Part shown: one piece after another, positions 24,025-34,958 of the stretch
How the letters are laid out: every line of letters starts with the position of its first letter
Numbering within the stretch: position 1 is the first letter of the stretch
Assembly (NCBI RefSeq): GCF_048128805.1
Contig: NC_136010.1
Location: 24,754,980 to 24,818,979, forward strand
Direction: 5' to 3'
DNA length: 64,000 nucleotides
Source of the DNA: Centroberyx gerrardi
Lineage: Eukaryota > Chordata > Actinopteri > Beryciformes > Berycidae
Position numbers and translations under genes: made by a program
The notes under the pieces: generated by a model
What the model was told of the DNA's origin: nothing
Databases searched by the model: none
What the model saw: the letters and a program-made list of their open reading frames with translations, nothing else

Positions 24025-26442
24025 TAATGAGTACTCCTGCTATTACTATTACTACATTTACTATTATTTACTACCACTATTACTTCTACTGCATTTCGGT
24101 ACTATTTCTATTTAGGCCTTTACTTCTTTTGCGAAAAGCTAAGGGATCGGTCCATTCCCAGTCAAATGCAACTGACTGTAAAATCATGATAGTAGTAATC
24201 AATCCACTTGAATTTCTACAGGTTGGTCAGAAACATCATTTTATAGAGATCCAAGCCACTTGTTGATATGTTGAGATATGAAGAAAATACAGCTATTTGA
24301 ACTTCTGTTGTGTTGTGATACTAACAAAGACTCTAATACCCACAATGCCTTGTGAGGCAATCAGGAAACTCAGTGTATTCCTTGTCACGCTGTGGTAACC
24401 TGTTCCTGCTAGCGGCCATATTTCTATTTTCCATTACTATTTCAAAAATACTAATCTTCAACAATAATAATAATAATAATAAATCCTCAATAATGTTACT
24501 GTTTTTAAATAAATGTTTTGAGATAGTTGGTAGCTTGAATAGCATTCCATAATGAGTTTTACCATCATGTCAGCAATCGTTTTGTGAGAGTCGGCGTTAC
24601 ATTTTTGACATGGATATCTAATTTTGGAAAGAACGTCTTAATTTGGATTTAGTTATGAGGAACTTCAACACTTATGTCCCTCTCAGAAGTTAATATTTGC
24701 CGATGGTTGTTCCCCCCTCAGAGTTCAAGGCTGCATTTGACATCTTCATCCAGGATGCAGAGGACGGCTGCATCAGCACCAAAGAGTTGGGGAAGGTGAT
24801 GAGGATGCTGGGGCAGAACCCCACCCCAGAGGAGTTACAGGAGATGATAGATGAGGTGGATGAGGATGGTAAGCTTGTCGCATCGCTGCACTGCATGCCT
24901 CAGAGTGACTCATCATATATTTGTTTCCATCACTATGCAGTTACTTTTGGCCATGATCACGTCTAAGACATCAATATGAGACTTTTAGAATCAAAGCTGC
25001 ACTAGGCAACTTCGCACATTGGCGGCTCCAAATAGCAGCGAGAGGTAACTGTTTGAAAAATGTGAACTTCAAAACCCAGAAATCATGTAAGGTGATGATA
25101 CCAAAGTGACAACGTTAGGACAAGATCTAAAGTTGGTGAGTCCAGCTTTCTCTGGACAGAGCGCTCACTCGTTGCTTGTTGACACTTTTGGATTTCACTC
25201 TGTTTCATTTTGATGTGTCACTTTGAATTTGAAAATTTCCCACCATTGATCACACTGACACCAGAATTTAATTTGGGCAAATAGGATGAATCTACAGCGT
25301 CTCTATTAGTGGGGATGTTGCAGCCCCAACTTTAGGCTAAGACGGATGGATTTTTACATAGAAATAGTGCTTAGTGCAGCTTTAAATGATGTCACATACT
25401 GTACGAACCACAATAGTGAATTGTTCCTCTAAGATTTCATGGTGTGTGTTTGCAGGCAGCGGAACGGTAGACTTCGATGAGTTCCTAGTTATGATGGTCC
25501 GCTGCATGAAGGAGGAGAGCAAAGGAAAATCGGAGGAGGAGTTAGCCGAACTCTTCCGCATGTTTGACAAGTAATTTTCTTACTGAATTTCCCCATCACG
25601 CTACATAGAGTCACTTCAGAACACAAAGGGACATCTACTAACTTCATATGATGAGAGAAAATAGTACTGAATAATGCCGGTAGACTGACAGACTGTCCTT
25701 TTGATATCACTGAAGCCAAACTGAGCTGTCTTAGTACCTTGGATCATTACCCAGAACTTCACTAGAATGGCCCACATCAGAAAGAAATGCTCTGGTTCAG
25801 CACAGCGCAGCTCAGAATGGCAGTTCAGTGTGAAAAGGGTTCAACTAAGCAGACGTTCCAGATGTGCTAAGGTATGACTGATTCTTTTCATGTTGTGTTG
25901 AGGAACGGAGACGGCTACATCGACTTAGAAGAGCTTAAGGCCATGCTGGAGTCCACCGGAGAGGCGATCACCGAAGACGACATCGAGGAGCTGATGAAGG
26001 ACGGAGACAAAAACAACGATGGCAAAATCGACTATGACGGTGCGGAAGTGGGCCCAGTAGTGACACACTTCAGTAATCCACATATAGAGTATTCCCAAGT
26101 AGGGCAGCTGAACATTTGGAATCAGACGGTTCACGAAATCCTGTGGTACGATGTAGGTTAGCACTCCTGATCGGTTAAGAATCATACATATGGAGTAGTA
26201 AGCATAAAACAGTAGGGATGGGATGATCTGCTTATCTCACAATACGATTTGATACGCGATATGGGGTTCACGAAAATGTACCGAATATCGCGATTCATTT
26301 TTCTGCCCCGCGATACATATTGTCACATTTTTGTATTGAATTCCGATATATATCGTCACAGACTTTCATGGCAGAGAAATGTGTCTCACTTTGTACCTTC
26401 TCTCCGACAGAGTTCCTGGAGTTCATGAAGGGTGTTGAATAA
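20660..26442 (+). CDS. tnnc1: Troponin C, slow skeletal/cardiac type (161 aa, 6 coding exons)
   Basis: Calcium sensor of the thin filament; it binds troponin I and T and switches on contraction in heart and slow muscle. Exons: 20660-20683 (MDDVYKAA), 23901-23931, 24722-24868, 25456-25570, 25903-26039, 26411-26442 (TAA). All junctions are GT-AG and the sum is 486 nt, giving exactly the 161 aa of vertebrate TNNC1. It has four EF-hands. The first loop (residues 28-40, [11 protein letters not shown]) lacks the normal Ca ligands, the hallmark of the cardiac/slow isoform. Loops II ([12 protein letters not shown]), III ([12 protein letters not shown]) and IV ([12 protein letters not shown]) are intact. 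The C-terminus is FLEFMKGVE. Teleosts usually have two copies (tnnc1a/b); I cannot say which this is. Intron 1 is 3.2 kb and carries large CTGA arrays. Confidence 0.97.
21548..21608. repeat. (TATAAC)n short tandem repeat in tnnc1 intron 1
   Basis: Roughly nine imperfect hexamer units of ACTATA. Confidence 0.8.
22301..22786. repeat. (CTGA)n tetranucleotide array, left part
   Basis: About 480 bp of CTGA units with many CTGG variants. Its reverse strand is an open frame of SQSVSQSV, a repeat artefact. The array continues after the inserted transposon at 22787-23368. Confidence 0.95.
22787..23368. mobile_element. 582-bp DNA transposon with 37-bp perfect terminal inverted repeats, inserted in the CTGA array
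   Basis: The ends are perfect inverted repeats of 37 bp (GGCCACATCCACACTAATAC... and its complement). The minus strand holds a remnant ORF (roughly 22960-23135) reading [18 protein letters not shown]..., then [14 protein letters not shown]. This resembles the Myb/SANT-like DNA-binding domain of the second protein encoded by Harbinger/ISL2EU-type transposons. There is no transposase. The target duplication cannot be read because the flank is itself CTGA repeat; TGA is possible. Confidence 0.85.
23369..23711. repeat. (CTGA)n tetranucleotide array, right part
   Basis: Continuation of the array, but here the variant units are AATGA/ACTAAATGA rather than CTGG. Confidence 0.95.
23968..24023. repeat. 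(ACT)n trinucleotide repeat in tnnc1 intron 2
   Basis: About 18 near-perfect ACT units, 37 bp after tnnc1 exon 2. Confidence 0.9.
24995..25381. mobile_element. MITE family A, copy 1 (387 bp) in tnnc1 intron 3
   Basis: Inverted termini AGCTGCACTAGGCAACTT / AGTGCTTAGTGCAGCT. The right flank is TTAA (25382-25385) and the left flank is a mutated TCAA. A second, inverted copy at 41098-42756 aligns over most of its length, which fixes the boundaries. Confidence 0.8.
26208..26385. repeat. Interspersed repeat in the last tnnc1 intron
   Basis: The 'gggatgggatgatctgctta' and 'cgatatatatcgtcacag' type sequence is a recognisable fish repeat rich in CGATA palindromes. It ends ~25 bp before the acceptor of the last exon. 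Confidence 0.5.
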
Positions 26443-26703
26443 AGGATTCGGGTCGTACAGCAGCATCTTAACGCTTCCTCCTAGCTGCAACACCATCTGA
26501 TGTCATTCCCGATCACACGCCCCCACCTCCTGTACGGTTGGAACTCTGCACACAAACAGATCTGTCCTCAACTTGTCCCGTCACTTATATACTCAAGAAA
26601 CCTCCATGAGACACTCAGAGGTTCGCTGGACTGCAAATTTCTTTATCTCTGATAATGATGGCTAAATGAAAGTGTCATGCATTTTAAGAAAACGTATATT
26701 TTC

Positions 26704-26709
26704 AATAAA
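26704..26709 (+). terminator. Polyadenylation signal of tnnc1
   Basis: AATAAA about 262 bp after the tnnc1 stop codon; the first canonical hexamer downstream. Confidence 0.65.
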
Positions 26710-29700
26710 GAGAGAATTTCAGTATTAAATATTTTGTGTTTTGTAATGTGTGATGGAATGTGTTAGTTACAAGGAATTCAGCAGTGTAGGCTACTTGTAA
26801 GATGTGACTTCATTACCAGGAAAGAGAGTTTGTACATTTTGATGAAGAATTCACTGATTACCAGAAGAGTTGTGTTTAGAATACAGTGATTTTCTAACTG
26901 TAGTGGCCAAGTCAACGCATTCATTCAATTCTGAATGAAATTATTTGTTTAGTGATTCTCTTAGTACCAACAACACTGTTCTACCACAGCAATTTGGTGT
27001 TAACAGGTGGAGTTTTTAAGGTCAAGGCAGCTTCACTAACTCAAGTCATGCATTAATATCTCACAACCTTTGGTGCCAAGAGACGGGCCCGGTCCAGCAG
27101 CAGACTTCAGGACACCTCCGACCCCTCCCACCTCCAAATGCAGTCACGCGGTGAAACCTGAAACTCCGAGGACAGCACACATGCAGACAGTTAAGACAGA
27201 AGCAAGGAAGCGGTCATGTGTCTGGTAGAGAATCTGCCAGTACAGGCTGTTAGTCAGATATGCTGTTTGCTCCCATCCTGCGACCTTGGCTCCACCCAGA
27301 TGTCCATGGCTAATAATGTCTTGCCAATTTATGACACTGTGGACGTAAATCTGATTGTGTGACGATTGCGTTTAACTTGTGGGACTTGTGAGAAGTCTTA
27401 AGTGTTGGCCACAAGTCACATGGTCTGCATAAAACAATGTCAGATCTTCAAGTTATCATCTTAAAAACCCATGTGCATAGCTAGAATTGAAAACTCCCTT
27501 GAACATAAAAAATATGGTTAGGGTTAGTCAAGGATAGGTCTTTCAATTGCTTGTTGTTTGTCTTTTATGGCTTTTTTGAAGGATTTTAAATGATTTTCAT
27601 AAAGGCAGCCCACACAGAGATTTGACTGTTTTCAATTTTTAGGCTATAATATTTCCCTTCTTGTTAGATTTTTCCTGGCCATACTGTAGCAATTTAATTT
27701 CCTTTAAGGCTAATGTGTGTTAAGTAACCATTAATACTTTAATTTGAAAGCAGTTTTAGTTATTAGTTATTATAATCATTTAATACGAACTAATAATTTA
27801 AACTGATTTTAGTACAAGATAAAGCAATTTACAAACCTCAAGCAGGACTGTCTTCAGTAACCAAGCAGTAACGTCTTTTCGGCACCAGGTGTCGCTAGTT
27901 GATTTGATTAGAAATCAACAAAATGGACCGGACATGTTGACTGAAACAGCGGTCTGTAGTTCAGAGATAACGGGCCTCAGAATGCCTTCATTGGCCAATC
28001 AGAATCGAGTATTCAAAAAGCTGTGTAATCCCAATGTGTTTGACTGTGTGGAGGTCCTGTATTGTATAACCGAATGGAGTTTACAATGCGAATTCTGACT
28101 GTTTTGCCATAATCTGGAAATGGAGTAGGGACATTTTGTGAACTTCATTTGATTAAGGAAACCGGTGAACTGATTATTCACCTTTAGCATGAAACATGCT
28201 CCATATCATGTTTTACTTTTGAAAAATATGAATTCTTAGATAGATGGCTAGGCCCAAAATGAGGAGTTAGGAAATAAGTGTATTCTTTGGTATTTTATGT
28301 TTCATAGTTGTTAGGCTACTATGTTAGATACTATGTTAATAGAGTCTATCAATTTTAAAGCATACATGGCAATTTTCCCGCGTTTTCTACAGATTTCTTG
28401 AAAAAGGAGACATTACTATTGAACAGGCTAAGTTCACTACTAGGTGTTATGGAAGGGAGAGTTTCAGGCTGAGTCATCTGAAATCGTGAGTGGAGACATT
28501 TCGTGAATTTAATGTGATGAAAGTAAGCACTTAGTTTTAGTATAGGCTACAACAAATGCTCTGAACCATGTTTTAGTCTTAAAAAATATAGCCTACTTGC
28601 TAGCTAGACCCTCATTGCCTAGCTACAAAAGAATCATATTTTCTATTTTACATTCTGTAATTGTTAGTATGTTAGTATTGCAAGTACAATATGAGTCTAT
28701 TGTTTAATGTTTTACATTGTAATGTATGGAGCTGAAGGCAGTGTTAGGTTAAGTATACAGGTCTACATGAACTTTGTTAGGAAGCTTAGCTACAAAATGA
28801 CAATAGAACGTTTCAGGAATGCATGTCCAAGACCTGCATTTTCTCTCAGGAAAAAGTGAGCCAATAAATTACTTCTCATTACCTTCAGCCTTCTAGCCTG
28901 AAGACACTACACACATTACATAGATTTGCTGATGTAGACTGCAATGCTTTGACTGGGCTAGAGTATTATGGCTGAAGTGTTGTGTTTTAAGATTTATTGG
29001 TGTGGTTAGTGAGAACCTTGCTGAATGGGGAACAGGTGTGAGCAGCCTGCATATAGTGGAAATACTAACTGCACTATAAATATCCTTCAGACTGGTTGTA
29101 CGCCTCTTTTAGCTTATAGCTCCTCAGGTGTTAGAAAGTGTTAGAAACCCTTATCTCTACTCTATGCATTCATGTGTATTTTCATTGGGATGTGTGCTGT
29201 AAGATCACAGGTAAATGTAAGTGTTGTAAATATTTGAATAAGATTGGATTGGGAGTGAATGGACAGGCAATGTGCAAAAAGTTTACTCCCTTCTCTAATA
29301 TTATCGTCTGGCACGGTCAGTAAATGTATGGACATCTGTCAGAGAAACAACCACTGAGTCTTGAATTTATTTTAGACCGATGTCCTTATTCATTTATTCA
29401 CAACCACAGCTGTCATTCTTACTATTGTGTGTAGTACAACGACAATTGTAAATGGACAGTGAACCAGACTGGACCTAGAGATGTTTAAAGTAGCTAAAAT
29501 GCCTACGATGAAGATGAGATTAGCCTCAAGCTCATTAAGGCACAGCTTCCAGATATTGGTTGGACTGTCCCAGACCAGGAATAACAACAGAAACAACAGA
29601 ATCAAAATAAAATCAAACACGTTCCTGTTGCAACTCCAGTTTCAGTTTTCTTTTTCATATTTCTGCTTCAAACCCACAAAAATACATTGAACAAATTGTC

Positions 29701-32542
29701 AGACAGCATACTTAAACATTTTGACATAACAATTCAGTGACTTATTGTCCCCAACTTAAGACAAGTTGAAAAGATATTCCTTGCTTCAAGTTCACATTAT
29801 CATGAACTATTCAAGTACAATCCAATCAGACTGTAGTTATGATCAGAATAAATTAACTTCTTAATTAAGGCACACTCAGTAGTTGACAAACACCAAAGGA
29901 ATTGATCTGATAAAGCCCTTAACGTAATATGAAAACTGAACTGTATACAAAAGTGGTGAATCAGTAAGCACATGTAAAGCACACTTCACACAAGAGCTGC
30001 AAAACACATCTACATGACCTGGAAAATCAACAATAATCAGGCTCCACTGACAGAAAATGGATTTTTAAACTATTTGCAGCTTATTGAGTAGAATGTTACA
30101 TCAAAAACTCACTTCATCTGTGGGAGTAAAAATGTATAGAATCAAAAAAATATATATCAGAGCCAAGAGGAGCGGAATGGCCAATGATTGTACAGAGTAT
30201 GTGGCCATACTGTAGACTTAGCCTAATTTCTTTAGATTTAAATTTAAATGACTGTTCATAGTGGACAGAGTTAGTCAATATGCAGATGAAATACATGCAA
30301 CTTGAATCATGTCAGAGAGCTTATTAAAAAGCATTTTGGTTAAGCACAGACAGCGTTTAGATGGAAGATGTGTAGCAATGCAGTGAGCTATACTGACCTC
30401 TCTTGGCCAATCATGCTCAGTTTAGCATTTTAGAGGAAGGTGGCCCTGCTAAAGTGAAAAAATCGATTTGCCTTGACAACCATTCCTCTAACATGATGAC
30501 TTTCTCATGGAATACAGGGTAACATGCTAAAAAGGAGGGAACACTGCCTTTCTGTGTCCAAACATCACTGAAATCTGCTTTGTTGTACACTGTAATTATG
30601 TTCACTAGTCTTAATCAGGACTAATAGAGATGTTATGGAACTAAATGGCCAACAGTGGGGTGGTACCCAAAATATATGGGTTCAATCTGTGGTTATGATG
30701 ATTACTTGGAAAATCAACTAAAACATGTGTCATTCAGCCATTTAATTCACCTGTTGGAAATTTTAAAAATCAAGCACGTCCATATTGCCCAGCGACTGAA
30801 TTAGCAAGCAGATGACTCCTTTCATTCATGTCCATACTTCAACCTGGAAAGTGTTTCCATGTTGACTCTAGCAGTGCAAAGGTATCTCTCTATCCATAAT
30901 GGATGACATTCCTTCAAAGAGCAGAGTCATCCTGTAAAAAATGAATAGAATCAGCGTGAGCAGTGGCAGATCATTGGCCAGAGGGCAGACAAGCGGGGGT
31001 CACTTGGGTTCAGCACCAACGCGCTAATGTTAAACTGTCCCGTGCTGTCAAAGCTCAAAGAGAACCACTACCAAATAATGAGCGTGTGAATCGCACAGAC
31101 GTAATATTCATGCAGCGTCCCTGGCGTCATGGCAGCCTTCCTCACTTTTGCTGGCGACCTGGTAAAGTCAGAGGGGAAGGTTAGAGCTGCTAGAATACAG
31201 ACTACCGCTCCCCAACCCATCCAGAACGGCTTCCACAAGCAAAGGAAAAATGTCACAGAGTTACGCTACTGTAAGCATGGAATATTTGTGAATGAGGCGC
31301 AGCAAGATTTGATAGGTCAACAGTAAAGAGGCAAGGAGTTCTTGTTAATTTAATCAAGAGTGATTCAATATAAAACATCATCAAAAACACAAACAAGGGA
31401 ATAGCAGAAAAAGATTCCAGGCAAAGTTAGCACACAGTCCAAGCTGATCGGAAACAACCATTTAGCCTACAGCAGATGCTTCTCCCAAGTGTCCAGCGTC
31501 TCACCATCACCTCATACTGTAAGGAAACCTGAAGACAAGTAGCCGTTTTACATGACAACAGACAGGACGCAAAGACATTTTGTACATTCTGGACTCGTTA
31601 GTGCCACCTTACTGCTGTAGGTTAATGTCAAATTTAGGCTCCTCATTTAATGTTGAATTAAATTTTTGCTGCGTATCAATCCGTCAAATTCTTCATCCCA
31701 CTGATATATCAGTATGAAGAATGCCTAGCCATGGTTTAAAAAAAAACAGACCAATAAATGCTTTTATAAGATGGCATTAACTTCCAGGTAGGCAAACAAG
31801 AGAAATATTGCGGGACAAAAACCTCTTATAACTGAGTGTCGTACTTGAAGGCACCAGGAAATACTGAATTGAGTGTCAACTAACATTTGACAAAACAGAA
31901 CAAAGCCTTCCTATTTTACAGGACAGGCTTACTGAAGAAATAAATCTGAGCTATTCTTATTTAGTCAAGATCAACAAATGCTATACATTCGAGAATACAC
32001 ATGAAGTGCAGTGAAAGCAGGTGGTTTGCTAAAATGTCTCCCTACACATCATAGCTGCATCAGTGAATTTTAAGAGGACGATTGGAGTAAAGATTTCATG
32101 GTCTACGATCATGAATACGAGCTACTCTTCTACTGTTTTCAATGGAAATCAAATTCTTTATTCTTCAAAGTACCATAGAAGAAAACAATTGCAGTTAAAA
32201 AGCTTGTGCCTTACTTACATAGCTAACTGTGAATTTGTTTTCATCAAACTGCCGTTCTTATCAATTCCTTACACACATAGAAGAAAACTGCAGAGTCATC
32301 TTGTTTAAGAGGGAAAAGGGCAAGGTGCGTCTATTATACCAACCCACTCCGAACATGACCCACATGTAATGGGGGGGGGGGGGAAGTCCACTCACAGGGA
32401 AAGCAGACAAAGTGAAAACTGAGAAATCAACCCACAAAGAGAGGATTGGTAGAGAAAGAGGAAATCTTTGCCACCACACACAAAAGTCAAAAACAGAGCA
32501 GAGAAGGTCATTTTGCAGTTTTTTCTTTCCAGTTCAAAGCGT
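26710..32542. other. Gene-poor region between the convergent tnnc1 and KIAA2013 genes
   Basis: AT-rich DNA without supported exons. It includes a diverged tandem duplication (28112-28710). I looked for natriuretic-peptide (CFG...DRI) exons expected near this locus in other vertebrates and saw none. Confidence 0.55.
28112..28710. repeat. Diverged tandem duplication (~365-bp period)
   Basis: Copy 1 (28112-28352) and copy 2 (28477-28700) share in order: GACATTTTGTGAA/GACATTTCGTGAA, CATGTTTTA with following AAAAATAT, GCTAG, TTTCTATTTTA-like and TGAGTCTAT/AGAGTCTAT. Not attributable to a known element. Confidence 0.65.
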
Positions 32543-32548
32543 TTTATT
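32543..32548 (-). terminator. Polyadenylation hexamer immediately after the KIAA2013 stop
   Basis: AATAAA on the minus strand starts 8 nt past the stop codon (last base 32556). Other hexamers exist further on (near 32156), so whether this one is used is unknown. Confidence 0.35.
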
Positions 32549-32555
32549 TGTGAGT

Positions 32556-34958
32556 TTATACCTTGCTCCTGAAGAGGGGTTTAGCACCGGGGCCGCAGTA
32601 CTCATTGTAGATGAGCTTGAAGAGGAAAAGGTGGAACAGGGTGATCAGCGAGGCCACGCTGAACCAGAAGAGGAAGGGCAGACCCGGGTACCTGTTCGCC
32701 ATGTGCTCCTCGTGGGCCAGGATGGCCTTGAGGTGCAGCGTGTGGCGCAGGTCCTGCAGGTGGCGCAGGTCCGTGGAGATGTAAAGCAGTGGCGTGATGG
32801 GTTGTGTCACCATCACGGGGAAGGTGTGCCCTTTGACCTCGGACGTCAGCTCCACCGGCTCGTTGAGGCAGCCGGCCTCGCAGGCGTACAGCTGCACCGG
32901 CTTCTCCTGCGGCTTCACCGACACATGAAGGAAAGGCTTTCCCTCCACATCCAGCAGCACCGCCAAGTTAATGAGGTCCTGATTGTAGTGGATTCCTCTC
33001 AGCGCGTAGCTGTTGTGCAGCACGTCCGGATCGGCCTGGAACTGAAGGTGATTCTCGGTGAACTGAAGGCCGCCGAAGCTCAGCACCATGCCCTGCATGA
33101 CGCCGTGGGCTCCGGCCGCCACCAGGACCTTGCAGCCTCTCTTCTGGAGAGTCAGAGTCCACAGCGTGACGAGCTGGAGGATCTGCGCGGCGCTGCTGAC
33201 CCGCTCGGGCCACAGGTTCTCCGCGTGCATGGTGGCGTGGCCGCTGAAGCAATGGTCGGCATAGTTGAGGCTGGACTCCAGGTGGGCGTGCTCCTCACTG
33301 CTCAGCCTCCGGTCCAGCAGGGGAGCTGTGGAGGAGGAGAGGATGTAGTAGAGGGTGGTGTTCACTGTGTAGCTTGATGGGGTGTGGGAGTCGGTGATCT
33401 TCCTCATCTCCACACCTAGAAGAATAAAGAGAAAAGCCATGGTGAAAACAGATTTCTAGGAGCCTCTAGAACAGCTCTCATTAACAGCTTCTCATATTAA
33501 CCATTCTTTCACTCATTTTCTCTACCCACTTAATCCTTTTTAGTGTGGCAGGGGGCTGGAGCCTATCCCAGCATGCACAGGGAGGCAGGGAGACCCTGGA
33601 CAGGCCACGGCTCATATTAACCAAGGATAGGCTAAAGCAACAACTAAGACAGCACTAAAGATTTACTGTCTGTTCTGAAAGAAAAACAAAGAGCACTAAC
33701 TGTGTGAGTAGTGATAGTGAAAAAATGACTTCAAAGTGTAAATCACCTGTCCTGACAAATGTACTGCTGTTACAGAAGCAGAATATAATTTATGGGTATA
33801 ATTTTAGTTGGTATGAAATCTAAACCTTAATTATGACCTTTGACCTTTAAAACAAACAAAAAGTAGTTGCTGATGTTTTCATTTGGAGGGCAGAGTTACT
33901 GAATAACCATCACCTGCCAGTTAAATATCACACATCGCTTTATTGCAAAGAAGAGCGTAACGCTTGTCAAATGAAGGTGATCTGAGCTTTGACAACTCAC
34001 CAGAAATAAAGAGATCCATCCAAGCCTTCTGGTGATCCAGAACCAGTTCGTCCACGCTCGCCCTCAGCAACTCCCCAAGCTCCTTCTTGGCTCCGTCCCG
34101 CAGGGTGGCGAAGGTTTCCTCCAGCTTGGAGGGGTCGATGGGCTCCGAGGTCCACACCACCGACAGAACGTTGTCCGTGTAATCCGACTTGGCCAGGACC
34201 TGGATCCTACTGTTCAGTTTCTTGGTGGCCACCACCACCAACACAATACGATTGTTCTCCACGAGCACTCGGCCAGAGGAGAGCACGAACTCTCTGTCCT
34301 CCACTTTCTCCACACTGGCGGAGAACTTACTCCCGAACGAGGGAGTTTCAGAGGAAACTTCCAGCATGGCAATTCTGTCAGACGGGTTGTTGATGTGGAT
34401 TCGCTGCAGGTAGACGTTAGGCCGGCTGCGGTGGGCGATGAACTCCTCCCTGATGGTGACGCAGTCCCGGGCCGACTGCGAGGCGGCTGGTAAAACACAG
34501 CGGACCGAGAGCACGGACCCTTTGCGGAACCACAGCATGGTGGCCTGAGCCTCCACTCGCTTCCCTGGAAGATGGACACCCACTATCGGGGAGTATTCGG
34601 TCTGGTGGACCGGAGCTGAGCCAGGCTGGGAAGATGAAGCTACCCACAGTTTGTTAGAGTCAATGTCAACCAGGATATGGCCATTACCTGAAACAAAAGG
34701 TGTGTCTACCTTCTCCTGAGGTGTGCTGTAGACACCCTCTCCTCTGTCTACCAGAGACTTCCACCTGTAGATTTCAGCCTGTAGACACTGTCCAGCCACT
34801 CCCCCAGACATGACCGAGCCGCTGAAAAACCTCAGCCTGCGGTCTGCACCCAGGTACCAGTAGAAGATGAGGAAAAGCAACAGTCCTATGAGGAGTCTCC
34901 TCGCCCAACTGCTTGACAACAAGCCTGGTAGACCCTTTAGTCTTTGCTGCAGCCACAT
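32556..34958 (-). CDS. kiaa2013: KIAA2013 orthologue, DUF2152-family membrane protein (605 aa, 2 coding exons)
   Basis: Uncharacterised vertebrate transmembrane protein of the DUF2152 family. Exons 34958-34001 and 33415-32556; the donor is CTG|GTGAGT, the acceptor CTAG|GTGTGG, and the phase-1 junction rebuilds ...MDLFIS-GVEMRKITD.... I start at the ATG of MWLQQRLKGLPGLLSS, which matches the family N-terminus as I recall it; the frame is open further upstream but has no ATG. One membrane segment lies at about residues 21-38 (LLIGLLLFLIFYWYLG) and a second at about 566-588 (FLFWFSVASLITLFHLFLF) close to the C-terminus, so most of the protein is probably a lumenal/extracellular domain. Human KIAA2013 is ~634 aa. 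It is divergent from plod1, and molecular function is unknown. Confidence 0.93.
33508..33606 (+). repeat. Partial copy of the common fish repeat in the KIAA2013 intron
   Basis: CACTCATTTTCTCTACCCAC followed by GGGGGCTGGAGCCTATCCCA and GACCCTGGACAGG; same family as 6793-7055. Confidence 0.75.

Noticed and set aside
31129-31326. 65-aa ORF starting MAAFLTFAGDLVKSEG
   Set aside because: No recognisable family, no splice context, codon use unremarkable; likely chance.
32412-33377. 321-aa ORF antisense to KIAA2013 exon 2
   Set aside because: Mirror of a GC-rich coding exon; the minus frame has conserved membrane segments and correct splice sites.
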